A stretch of 64,000 nt of DNA from Rhodocyclaceae bacterium UBA2271 (GTDB taxonomy: Bacteria; Pseudomonadota; Gammaproteobacteria; Burkholderiales; Rhodocyclaceae), in contig DDXB01000024.1 in NCBI GenBank assembly GCA_002347405.1, forward strand, positions 39,431 to 103,430, given 5' to 3'. The notes under the pieces were generated by a model. It had not been told where the DNA came from and did not search any database. It worked only from the letters and a program-made list of their open reading frames with translations. The position numbers were made by a program, and so were the translations under genes. Below are positions 7,494 through 15,766 of this stretch, piece by piece (the stretch's first letter is position 1; every line of letters starts with the position of its first letter).

Positions 7494-10403
7494 TCAAAGA
7501 TCGAGTTGATCGAGTCGCGCGCGCGCCTGTCCTTGTTGGGCTGGGTTACCCTCATTGGCAACCTCGTTCAACAACTCGCGCGCACCTTCCCGGTCGCCCA
7601 TTTCTTCATAGGCGAGGGCAAGCTCGAGTTTGGTCGCCACTTCTGAATCATCGGTTTCCGTGGCAACCGCTTCGGGAGCGGCTGGCTGCACAGCTGTGTC
7701 CGCAACCGGCTTGGCAGCAGAGGGTGCAGGTGCCTCGCCCCCTGCAGCGGCCTCCGGCAAGGGATTCGCACCCACCGCGCTGGTACCCCCCGGGGAAGTC
7801 GTCGGCTCAGGCTCACCCAAATCGAAATTAATATCGGCGAGATCAAGCGCTGCGGGTGCCTTGGCAGTTGTTGCAGTGGCAGGAGCGGATTCCTCGGACC
7901 CCAGATCGAGGTCAAAATTGAAATCAAGATCATCTGGGCTGTTTTCGGCAACCGGTTCCCTTGGCGCAATAGTGGCCGGAGTTGTCTGGGCAGAGCCAAG
8001 ATCCAGATCGAAATCGATCTCGTTGCCGCCAGTGGGGGGTGGTGCGACTGCCGGAGACTCATCTGAACTGCCGGCATCTAGCGGGAAATCGATGGCACTG
8101 CTGTCAAATGCCGGGGCAGTTGCTGACTCGTCTGGTGGGGGATTTTGCGTTGGCGCACCCAGATCAAAATCAAAGTCAATCCCTGCTGTCTCTGCGGCAA
8201 CAGCCTGCTTGGATGCTTCTGCTGAAGCAATAGCCGGAGCACTGGAAGTACCGAGATCAAGATCAAAATCGAAGGAACCGGCATCTTCTTCTGCGGGAGC
8301 CTGTACCGGCGAGGCGAGGGGCTCGGCAGAGCCTGCTGCGGCTATTACCGCGGGGGCAGTTTTATTCGCCGCCGCTGCGACAGCAAACAGTCCGCCCGTC
8401 ACACCCACGCCAGTTGCCAGCATGACAGCTTTGTCCCAGTCAGGGCCCTTGCCACCCACCAAGCCATGCAGTTCATTAGCCACCGATTCAAACTGGGGAA
8501 TGCTCTTGCGATTAGCATAGAGTTCGAGCAGTTTGAGATGTATCGCAGTACGGGTCGGATCGGTCTTGAGGCCTTCAAGCAGGATTTCCTCGGCCTGGCT
8601 GTCGCGACCATAGGCCATATAGACATCCGCTTCGGCAACAGGATCGACACTTTCCGCAGTCGTCAGTACGCCGCCTTCGCTAAAGTCGCCCTGAATCGAT
8701 ACATCCCCACTATCCACGCTCTCGCTGGCCGCACCAGCAACTGCAGCAGATTTGTGGCTCGGAGTGCCCATGGCAGCGCCGGGTTCGTCACGCTGCGCCA
8801 CTTCCTGTGCCTGCTTCTTCCGGCGATAGGCGGAGAAGCCAAGATAGCCCAACAGGAGGGCTATCAAACCACCCCCACCGAATACCAACTCCGGGTTGTC
8901 CTCGATAAAGCTGGGTTCCGGCGGCGGTGGCGGTGCCGGTTTTTTCTCGGCAGGCTTGGGCGGAGCGGGTGGCGCAGCCGGGGCAGGTGCCGGTTCGGCT
9001 GGCTTGGCCGCCTCAGTCGGCGCCGGAGCAGCTGCCACAACGTCTGCTCCCTTCTCGACAGCAGGAGCAGCAGAGGCAATTGGAGAAGCCGGCTCGGCTG
9101 GCTTCGCCGGGTCCACTGGCGGCGGCGCCGGTTCGGGTTTCTTCGCTTCGGCAGATTTGGGCAAGCCAGCCTGCGCCTGCTGCTGCACCTGTACACCAGC
9201 CTGACTCTTCAGTTCAACCAGATGCTTGAGGTTTTCGAGGTTCTTTTCCAGTTCGGCAATCCGGCCTGAGGCCTCGCGCAAGGCCTTGTCGCGGGAAATC
9301 AAATCCTCTTCGAGTGCGCTCCTGCTCATTGCGCCGGAAGCTTTGGCAGACTTGGCGGCCTCTGTGGGTGAAACCTCGAGTTTGTCCTTGGTCGCTGAGG
9401 GCGGCACCTTGCTCTCGACCTGCGGCTTGATCTTGCCCGCAGCGCTTTGCTGCGGCTGTGTTTCGGTAGCCGGCGCCATGCCTGCCGCAGCGGCAAGATT
9501 GCGACGATACGCATTGAAATCGGCGGTTTGCGCAACGATCAGCTTGCGCGCCTCGCCAGCATCGACGGCAGCCACCTCGCCCGGATCGGGGAGTTGCAGA
9601 ATCTTGCCGGCACGCAAACGGTTCATGTTGTTGCCGTCAAACACATCGCGATTGCTGTTGAACAGTGCCACCAGCATCTGGTCGAGGCTGACGGCCGCTG
9701 GCTTGTTCTCCCGCGCAATCTTGCTCAGGGTATCGCCCAGCTTGACCTGGCGCTCGCCAGTGCTCGGCATGGCCGTAACCGCGCCCGGCGCTGCGCGCGG
9801 TTTGGGCTTGGCCGCTAACGCAGGATCGGCTTCGGCGGTACGCGCAGGTTTTGATTCAGGCTTTATCTTCGCCGGCATAGTCGGAGCCACCGGCATTGGC
9901 GCCGATGGTGCCGTTTGCATCGGCATGGCTTGCGGGACAACCGGGGTAACCACGGAAGCGGGCCTGGCAGCCTGCAACATTTCAGGTGGATCGAGCAGGA
10001 AGGTGTATTCCCGCACCAAGCGACCGGCAGTCCAGTTCAGTTCAACAAGAAAATGCAGGAATGGCTCATTCAGCGGACGTTCGGTGGTCAGTTTCAGTAC
10101 CGACTGGCCATCGGGCTGTTTCGCCACACTGAAGCGCAGGCCGCTCAGCGCAGACATGAATTCGATGCCCGCTTTCTTGAAGTCGTCATGCGAAGCCAGC
10201 TTGGCCGTCAACGCCGACAATTCCTCGGGTGTCGCCGTCAGCGCCACCTCGGCGTTGAGTGGCTGACCAATGGCCGAATACACCGTCAGCTTGCCCAGGC
10301 CGGCTGCCTGCGCCTCCGGCCCACCCACAACCCCCAACGCAGTCGTCAGCAATGCCGCCAGCAGCGATGCCTTGAATAACTTTGATTTACCAGGTTTATT
10401 CAC
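7494..10403 (-). CDS. fimV: FimV-like inner-membrane hub protein with LysM domain
   Basis: 969 aa from a GTG at 10403, chosen because GGGGAGG lies just upstream; a longer reading from 10448 would place charged residues before the signal peptide. Order of parts: signal peptide (about 1-33, ending AQA), FimV N-terminal beta domain (GKLTVYSAIGQPLNAEVAL), LysM (about 205-265, VKLGDTLSKIARENKP), coiled coil (about 365-400), proline/alanine-rich linker, one transmembrane helix (LVFGGGGLIALLLGYLGF), then an acidic cytoplasmic region with about six DFDLDLG-like repeats and a C-terminal TPR-like FimV domain (ELALAYEEMGDREGARELL). FimV proteins organise type IV pili and the cell pole. It follows asd and precedes truA. 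Confidence 0.93.
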   Translation of the reverse strand: MNKPGKSKLFKASLLAALLTTALGVVGGPEAQAAGLGKLTVYSAIGQPLNAEVALTATPEELSALTAKLASHDDFKKAGIEFMSALSGLRFSVAKQPDGQSVLKLTTERPLNEPFLHFLVELNWTAGRLVREYTFLLDPPEMLQAARPASVVTPVVPQAMPMQTAPSAPMPVAPTMPAKIKPESKPARTAEADPALAAKPKPRAAPGAVTAMPSTGERQVKLGDTLSKIARENKPAAVSLDQMLVALFNSNRDVFDGNNMNRLRAGKILQLPDPGEVAAVDAGEARKLIVAQTADFNAYRRNLAAAAGMAPATETQPQQSAAGKIKPQVESKVPPSATKDKLEVSPTEAAKSAKASGAMSRSALEEDLISRDKALREASGRIAELEKNLENLKHLVELKSQAGVQVQQQAQAGLPKSAEAKKPEPAPPPVDPAKPAEPASPIASAAPAVEKGADVVAAAPAPTEAAKPAEPAPAPAAPPAPPKPAEKKPAPPPPPEPSFIEDNPELVFGGGGLIALLLGYLGFSAYRRKKQAQEVAQRDEPGAAMGTPSHKSAAVAGAASESVDSGDVSIQGDFSEGGVLTTAESVDPVAEADVYMAYGRDSQAEEILLEGLKTDPTRTAIHLKLLELYANRKSIPQFESVANELHGLVGGKGPDWDKAVMLATGVGVTGGLFAVAAAANKTAPAVIAAAGSAEPLASPVQAPAEEDAGSFDFDLDLGTSSAPAIASAEASKQAVAAETAGIDFDFDLGAPTQNPPPDESATAPAFDSSAIDFPLDAGSSDESPAVAPPPTGGNEIDFDLDLGSAQTTPATIAPREPVAENSPDDLDFNFDLDLGSEESAPATATTAKAPAALDLADINFDLGEPEPTTSPGGTSAVGANPLPEAAAGGEAPAPSAAKPVADTAVQPAAPEAVATETDDSEVATKLELALAYEEMGDREGARELLNEVANEGNPAQQGQARARLDQLDL

Positions 10404-10447
10404 AATGCCTCCCCGCTGGGGAATTGTTGGACCACAATTAATACGCA

Positions 10448-10479
10448 CTTTCAGTGCAGGTTAATCCTGCATCTGAAAG
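10448..10479. promoter_or_regulatory. 32-bp inverted repeat upstream of fimV
   Basis: CTTTCAG and GCAGG are matched by CCTGC and CTGAAAG around a TTAAT centre, 45 bases upstream of the fimV GTG. It could be an operator or a 5' leader hairpin; there is no U-run, so it is not a typical terminator for asd. The rest of the 10480-10554 gap shows nothing recognisable. Confidence 0.45.
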
Positions 10480-10554
10480 ACTTAACCGAAACCAAAATAA
10501 CATCATGACCTTAACGACGCAAGCTCAACCTTTGCATTACCTTGCCACCTTCAT

Positions 10555-11676
10555 TCAATCGAGCAAAATACGCAACATTCGCCGCAAGGGTTCTGCAGCA
10601 CCCCACAATAACTGGTCGCCACAGGTGAACGCCCCCAGATACTCAGGGCCCATTGCCAGCTTGTGCAAGCGCCCAACGGGCACGGTCAGCGTTCCGGTGA
10701 CGGCAGATGGGGTCAATTCGCGCTCGGAAAGCTCACGCTCGTTGGGAACAACCTTCACCCAGTCGTTGCCCTTGGCAATGATGTCACTCACTTCAGCTAA
10801 CGGCACATCCTTCTTGAGCTTGATGGTCAAACCCTGTGAATGGCAGCGCATGGCGCCGACCCGCACACACAAGCCATCGATGGGAATGCTGCCCGGAGTA
10901 CGAAACTCCGGCCGGCCAAGAATTTTGTTGCACTCGGCGCCACCCTTCCATTCTTCCTTCGATTGACCGCCTTCGACCGGCGCGTCGATCCAGGGGATCA
11001 CGCTGCCGGCGAGCGGCATGCCACGGAAATTCTTGGTCGGAAACGCAGCGGAGCGCATGGTTTCGGCGACCTTGCGGTCGATGTCGAGGATGGCCGAGGC
11101 GGGATCGGCCAGTTCGGCTTTGACCGCATCGTGCAGCATGCCCATCTGGGCAAGCAGCTCGCGCATGTTCTGCGCGCCGGCACCGGAGGCGGCCTGATAG
11201 GTCATGGCGGATATCCATTCGACGAGGTCGCCGCGGAACAGGCCGCCCAGTCCCATCAGCATCAGCGACACCGTGCAGTTGCCACCGATGTAGTTTTTCA
11301 CGCCCTTGGCCAGCCCCGCCTTGATGACATCGAGGTTCACCGGGTCAAGGATGATGATGGCGTCGTCAGCCATGCGCAGCGTAGATGCCGCATCGATCCA
11401 GTAGCCGTTCCAGCCGGCGGCACGCAGTTTCGGAAAGACTTCCTTGGTGTAGTCGCCACCCTGGCAGGTGATGATGAAATCAAGCGCCTTCAGGGCACCG
11501 ATGTCCAGCGCGTCCTTGAGCGGCGCACCGCCAGCTTCAGACGGGCCCTTGCCCCCGACATTCGACGTGGTGAAGAACACCGGCTCGATCAGGGCGAAAT
11601 CGCCCTCCTCGCGCATGCGCTGCATCAGCACCGAACCGACCATGCCACGCCAACCGACCAGACCTACCTTTTTCAT
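10555..11676 (-). CDS. asd: Aspartate-semialdehyde dehydrogenase
   Basis: 373 aa, the long proteobacterial form. It reduces aspartyl phosphate to aspartate semialdehyde for lysine/DAP, threonine and methionine. The N-terminal NADP motif GWRGMVGS, catalytic Cys C134 (GGNCTVSLML) and the substrate/catalytic His H279 (RVGAMRCHSQG) are intact. It lies 24 bases after leuB, the typical leuCDB-asd-fimV order. It works with dapB, also in this window, toward diaminopimelate. Confidence 0.97.
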   Translation of the reverse strand: MKKVGLVGWRGMVGSVLMQRMREEGDFALIEPVFFTTSNVGGKGPSEAGGAPLKDALDIGALKALDFIITCQGGDYTKEVFPKLRAAGWNGYWIDAASTLRMADDAIIILDPVNLDVIKAGLAKGVKNYIGGNCTVSLMLMGLGGLFRGDLVEWISAMTYQAASGAGAQNMRELLAQMGMLHDAVKAELADPASAILDIDRKVAETMRSAAFPTKNFRGMPLAGSVIPWIDAPVEGGQSKEEWKGGAECNKILGRPEFRTPGSIPIDGLCVRVGAMRCHSQGLTIKLKKDVPLAEVSDIIAKGNDWVKVVPNERELSERELTPSAVTGTLTVPVGRLHKLAMGPEYLGAFTCGDQLLWGAAEPLRRMLRILLD

Positions 11677-11700
11677 TGCCTACACCTCGTTAAAAAATAA

Positions 11701-12753
11701 TTACAGCGCCGCCAGCACGGCGTCGCCCATTTCCCTTGTTCCCACGCGTTGCGTGCCGGGTTCGTAAATGTCGCCGGTACGGAAACCTTGCGCCAGGACC
11801 TTTTTCACCGCATCCTCGATGCGTCGTGCCGCCACTTCGTTGGCAAAGGTATACCGTAGCATCATCGCCGCCGACAGTATCGTTGCCAGCGGGTTGGCCA
11901 GGCCCTTGCCGGCGATATCCGGTGCCGAGCCGTGGCTCGGCTCGTACAGGCCCTTGTTGTTTGCATCGAGCGAAGCCGAAGGCAACATGCCGATCGAACC
12001 CGTCAGCATCGACGCTTCATCGGAGAGAATGTCACCGAACATGTTACCCGTCACCATCACGTCGAACTGCTTGGGCGCCTTCACCAGCTGCATGGCGGCG
12101 TTATCGACCAGCATGTGCGAGAGCTCGACATCCGGATATTCCTTGCCCACCTCGATGGCGACGTCGCGCCACAGCTGGGTACACTCAAGGACATTCATCT
12201 TGTCGACCGAACAGACCTTTTTGTTGCGCTTGCGGGCGGCATCGAAGGCGACACGCAGGATGCGGCGGATCTCGCTCTCGGTGTAGTGCATGGTGTTGAA
12301 GCCGTAGCGCTCGCCATCGCGCACTTCGATGCCGCGCGGCTGGCCGAAATAGATGTCGCCGGTCAGTTCGCGCACGATCAGGATGTCGAGACCGGCCACC
12401 ACCTCGGGTTTTAGTGTCGAGGCGTTCGCGAGCTCCGGGTAGAGGATGGCCGGACGCAGGTTGGCAAACAGGCCGAGATCCTTGCGGATGCGCAGCAGAC
12501 CGCGCTCGGGACGCAGCTCGCGCGGGTTGTTGTCCCATTGCGGGCCGCCGACGGCACCCAGCAGCACGGCATCGGCGGCCTTGGCGAGTTTCTGCGTCGC
12601 TTCCGGGAAGGGATCCTTGGCCGCATCGATGGCGCAACCACCGAGCAGGGCCACTTCCATCTCGATTTTCAAATCGAGCGCCGTGAGCACACGCACCGCC
12701 TCTGCGGTGATTTCCGGGCCGATACCATCGCCCGTGAGTACGCAAATCTTCAT
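11701..12753 (-). CDS. leuB: 3-isopropylmalate dehydrogenase
   Basis: 350 aa. NAD-dependent oxidative decarboxylation of 3-isopropylmalate in leucine synthesis. Family motifs: LTGDGIGPEI at the N-terminus, ELTGDIYFGQPRG, the metal-binding DNAAMQLVKAPKQFDVMVTGNMFGDILSDEASM block and GSAPDIAGKGLANP. It begins directly after the leuD stop with no gap, so the two are surely cotranscribed. Confidence 0.97.
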   Translation of the reverse strand: MKICVLTGDGIGPEITAEAVRVLTALDLKIEMEVALLGGCAIDAAKDPFPEATQKLAKAADAVLLGAVGGPQWDNNPRELRPERGLLRIRKDLGLFANLRPAILYPELANASTLKPEVVAGLDILIVRELTGDIYFGQPRGIEVRDGERYGFNTMHYTESEIRRILRVAFDAARKRNKKVCSVDKMNVLECTQLWRDVAIEVGKEYPDVELSHMLVDNAAMQLVKAPKQFDVMVTGNMFGDILSDEASMLTGSIGMLPSASLDANNKGLYEPSHGSAPDIAGKGLANPLATILSAAMMLRYTFANEVAARRIEDAVKKVLAQGFRTGDIYEPGTQRVGTREMGDAVLAAL

Positions 12754-13401
12754 TCAGGCTACCTCTGAGAAAAGCCAGGGTTGTTCGCTGCGGCGCTTGG
12801 CTTCGAACGTGCGGATTTCTTCGGCATGGCGCAGCGTCAGGCCGATGTCGTCCCAGCCATTCAACAGGCACTCCTTGCGGAAAGGATCGACGTCGAAGGA
12901 CAGCACCGTGCCATCGGGTCGCGTCACGGTTTGCGCGGCCAGATCGATTTTCAGCCGGTAACCGGGCGTTGCGGCAACCAGGGCGAACAGTTCATCCACG
13001 GCGGCGGTCGGCAGCCGGATCGGCAGCAGACCGTTCTTGAAACTGTTGTTGTAAAAAATGTCGGCGAAGCTGGTACCGACCAGCGCGCGAAAGCCGTAAT
13101 CTTCCAGTGCCCACGGCGCGTGCTCGCGCGACGAGCCGCAGCCGAAGTTGTCGCGCGTCAGCAGAATCGACGCGCCCTGGTAGCGCGGCTGATTCAGGAC
13201 AAAGTCGGCGTTGGTGGGACGGCGACTGCAGTCCTGCCCAGGCTCGCCGCGATCGAGATAGCGCCATTCATCGAAGGCGTTGGGGCCGAAGCCGGCACGC
13301 TTGATCGACTTCAGGAACTGCTTGGGAATTATGGCGTCGGTATCGACATTGGCGCGATCGAGAGGCGCCACCAAGCCATCGAACGGGGTGAATGCGCGCA
13401 T
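12754..13401 (-). CDS. leuD: 3-isopropylmalate dehydratase small subunit
   Basis: 215 aa, the swivelling domain of isopropylmalate isomerase; it pairs with LeuC. The start MRAFTPFDGLVAPLDRANVDTDAIIPKQFLK and the substrate-recognition loop NFGCGSSREHAPWAL are characteristic. The stop abuts leuB. Between leuD and leuC lies a 40-aa lipoprotein gene, a small departure from a bare leuCD pair. Confidence 0.97.
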   Translation of the reverse strand: MRAFTPFDGLVAPLDRANVDTDAIIPKQFLKSIKRAGFGPNAFDEWRYLDRGEPGQDCSRRPTNADFVLNQPRYQGASILLTRDNFGCGSSREHAPWALEDYGFRALVGTSFADIFYNNSFKNGLLPIRLPTAAVDELFALVAATPGYRLKIDLAAQTVTRPDGTVLSFDVDPFRKECLLNGWDDIGLTLRHAEEIRTFEAKRRSEQPWLFSEVA

Positions 13402-13524
13402 CTACTTGACCGCCTTCTGGATCGCTTCGCCGCCCTTTTCGATGTCCTTGCCAATGCCTTGCACGGTGTTGCAGCCAGTCAGTGTGAAGGCTGTGGTTGC
13501 AAGGATGAGTACCAGTATTTTCAT
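13402..13524 (-). CDS. Entericidin-like small lipoprotein
   Basis: 40 aa. The translation starts MKILVLILATTAFTLTGC, a signal peptide with a lipobox whose Cys is residue 18, followed by NTVQGIGKDIEKGGEAIQKAV. This is the entericidin (EcnA/EcnB) pattern: N-T-x-x-G-x-G-x-D-x-x-x-G-G-x-A-I. A GAGGCGAT ribosome site precedes the ATG. The product should be a tiny outer- or inner-membrane lipoprotein; entericidins are linked to envelope stress and programmed lysis in enteric bacteria, but that role is only inferred here. It is sandwiched between leuC (30 bases) and leuD (no gap). Confidence 0.85.
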   Translation of the reverse strand: MKILVLILATTAFTLTGCNTVQGIGKDIEKGGEAIQKAVK

Positions 13525-13554
13525 GATCGCCTCGGTAAAAATAGTTGAATTTGG

Positions 13555-14970
13555 TTAAACCAGCTCACGCACGTCGGTGAAGTGGCCGGCAATGGCGGCT
13601 GCGGCGGCCATTGCCGGGCTGACGAGATGGGTGCGTCCGCCGGCGCCCTGGCGGCCTTCGAAATTGCGATTGGAGGTGGATGCGCAGCGCTCGCCCGGTT
13701 CCAGCCGATCGGCGTTCATCGCCAGGCACATCGAGCAACCGGGTTCGCGCCACTCGAAACCGGCAGCCAGGAATATCTTGTCGAGCCCTTCCGCCTCGGC
13801 CTGGCGCTTGACCAGCCCCGAGCCGGGCACCACGAGCACGCGCCTGACGCTGGCCGCCTTGCCGCGGCCCTTGGCTGCCGTGACCACGGCGGCCGCTGCG
13901 CGCAGGTCCTCGATGCGCGAGTTGGTGCAGGAGCCGATGAAGACCTGATCGACAGATATCTCCTTGATCGGCGTGCGGGCCACGAGCCCCATGTATTCGA
14001 GCGCCCGGACGATGCCTTCGCGCTTGACCGGATCGGCAAAATCCTCCGGAGCGGGCACACTGCCGCCCACCGCCACGACCATCTCGGGCGAGGTGCCCCA
14101 GGTCACCTGCGGCTGGATCGTCGCCGCCTCGAGCTCCACCACAGTATCGAATGCCGCGCCCGGATCGGAGACCAGCGTGCGCCAATAGCTCACGGCGTGC
14201 CCCCACTCCTCGCCGCTCGGCGCAAAGGCGCGTCCCTTGAGATAGTCGATCGTCGCGTCATCGACCGCGACAAAGCCGACCCGCGCACCTGCTTCGATCG
14301 CCATGTTGCACACCGTCATGCGGCCTTCCAGCGACAGGGCGCGAATCGCGCTGCCGGCGAATTCCACCGCATGACCGGTGCCGCCCGCCGTGCCGATCTT
14401 GCCGATGATGGCGAGCACGATATCTTTCGCCGTCACGCCAGCGCCGACTTTGCCTTCGACCTTGATCTGCATCGCCTTCATCTTCTTTTGCAGCAGGCAC
14501 TGGGTGGCGAGGACATGCTCGACCTCGGAAGTGCCGATGCCATGCGCCAGGCAGGCAAAGGCACCATGCGTCGAGGTATGCGAGTCGCCGCACACCACGG
14601 TCATGCCGGGGAGGATGGCGCCGTTTTCGGGGCCGATGACATGGATGATGCCCTGCCGCGCATCCTTGAACGGGTAGAAGGCCAGCGCGCCCACTTCATG
14701 AATGTTGGCGTCGAGCGTCTCGACCTGCTGACGCGAAACCGGATCCTCGATGCCGCGCTCCCAGTGCTCGGTCGGCGTATTGTGGTCGGCCGTCGCCACG
14801 ATCGACGAGACGCGCCACGGCTTGCGCCCGGCGAGTTTCAATCCCTCGAAGGCCTGCGGGCTGGTGACTTCATGCACCAGATGGCGGTCAATGTACAGAA
14901 GCGCCGTGCCGTCCGCTTCGGTGCGGACGACATGGTTCTCCCAAAGCTTGTCGTAGAGCGTTTTTGGCAT
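13555..14970 (-). CDS. leuC: 3-isopropylmalate dehydratase large subunit
   Basis: 471 aa from the ATG at 14970 (MPKTLYDKLWENHVV). The frame stays open much further upstream, but that stretch lies antisense to the M48 protease gene and has no family similarity. An ATG at 14976 is also possible, though AGGA is then only three bases away. The 4Fe-4S cysteines are in SCTNSR and GCSMCLAMN; CGDSHTSTHGAFACLAHGIG is the aconitase signature. A 24-bp dispersed repeat-like stretch (14429-14452) encodes KVGAGVTA where homologues have a similar KxxPGxTAKD. Confidence 0.96.
   Translation of the reverse strand: MPKTLYDKLWENHVVRTEADGTALLYIDRHLVHEVTSPQAFEGLKLAGRKPWRVSSIVATADHNTPTEHWERGIEDPVSRQQVETLDANIHEVGALAFYPFKDARQGIIHVIGPENGAILPGMTVVCGDSHTSTHGAFACLAHGIGTSEVEHVLATQCLLQKKMKAMQIKVEGKVGAGVTAKDIVLAIIGKIGTAGGTGHAVEFAGSAIRALSLEGRMTVCNMAIEAGARVGFVAVDDATIDYLKGRAFAPSGEEWGHAVSYWRTLVSDPGAAFDTVVELEAATIQPQVTWGTSPEMVVAVGGSVPAPEDFADPVKREGIVRALEYMGLVARTPIKEISVDQVFIGSCTNSRIEDLRAAAAVVTAAKGRGKAASVRRVLVVPGSGLVKRQAEAEGLDKIFLAAGFEWREPGCSMCLAMNADRLEPGERCASTSNRNFEGRQGAGGRTHLVSPAMAAAAAIAGHFTDVRELV
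14429..14452 (-). repeat. 24-bp dispersed repeat-like stretch in leuC
   Basis: 22 of 24 positions match the consensus and encode KVGAGVTA. Because LeuC proteins carry a similar peptide here, it may be native sequence converged on, or converted to, the repeat. Confidence 0.5.
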
Positions 14971-14998
14971 GGCCATGATTCCTGCGGGAAGTCGGAAA

Positions 14999-15766
14999 TT
15001 ATCGCACAGGCCGATAGTAGTTGAGCGCCTCGGGCAGCCAGCGCTCCAGTTCATTGATGCGCGTCGCATCCGCCGGGTGGGTGGAAAGGAATTCCGGCGG
15101 CTTCGACTTGCCCTTGCCCGCCTCGGCCATGCGTTGCCACAGACCGATGGCTGCGCGTGGGTCATAGCCTGCCTTGGCCATGTAGATCAGCCCCATGCGA
15201 TCAGCCTCGGATTCATGCAGGCGCGAATACGGCAACAGATAACCGACGGCAGCACCGGCGCCCAGCAGCCCGACATACAGGTCGCGATTCGGTGAATCAT
15301 GGGTGGCGACGACCGTAGCCACCGACAGACCGGCGATGAGGATTTCCTGGCTCAGGCGCTCACCGCCGTGACGGGCAATCGCATGCGCCACTTCGTGGCC
15401 GATCACGGCTGCCAGTCCGGCATCGTCCTGCGCTATCGGCAACAGGCCGGTGTAGACCGCCACCTTGCCACCCGGCAGACAGAAGGCATTAATCGTCTTG
15501 TCGTTATCGATGAGTTTGAATTCCCACTGGTAATCGCTGCGCCCGGTGGCTGCGGCAATGCGCATGCCTATGCGCTGCAGGCGGGCATTCGCCGCGGCGT
15601 CGTTGCTCAGCTTTTCCTTTTCGAGAATTTCCTGGAAGCTGGCCAGTCCCATGCGGGTTTCCTGCTGTTCGGAAATCACCTGCAACTGGCTGCGGCCGGT
15701 CAGCGGCACGTTCTGGCATCCCGCCAGGGCGGCCGCCAGGAGCAGCAACAATAATGCGTTCTTCAT
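14999..15766 (-). CDS. M48 family metalloprotease, periplasmic lipoprotein (LoiP/YcaL type)
   Basis: 255 aa. The N-terminus MKNALLLLLLAAALAGC is a lipoprotein signal peptide (Cys 17). The zinc site HEVAHAIARHGGERLS (HExxH) and the downstream ESEADRMGLIYMAKAGYDPRAA Glu ligand region are intact, as is the C-terminal STHPADATRINEL box. Such proteases (LoiP, YcaL, BepA relatives) act in outer-membrane protein quality control. The start overlaps the MFS gene stop by four bases (ATGA), suggesting coupling, though a functional link with the permease is not obvious. Confidence 0.9.
   Translation of the reverse strand: MKNALLLLLLAAALAGCQNVPLTGRSQLQVISEQQETRMGLASFQEILEKEKLSNDAAANARLQRIGMRIAAATGRSDYQWEFKLIDNDKTINAFCLPGGKVAVYTGLLPIAQDDAGLAAVIGHEVAHAIARHGGERLSQEILIAGLSVATVVATHDSPNRDLYVGLLGAGAAVGYLLPYSRLHESEADRMGLIYMAKAGYDPRAAIGLWQRMAEAGKGKSKPPEFLSTHPADATRINELERWLPEALNYYRPVR

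Noticed and set aside
13582..15024. Long open frame opposite leuC (480 codons)
   Set aside because: Antisense to a highly conserved enzyme; no family motifs; typical of GC-rich codon bias.
14970..15165. Extended N-terminus of LeuC
   Set aside because: The extra 65 codons are antisense to the M48 gene and unlike LeuC; the ATG at 14970 gives the usual length and ribosome site.
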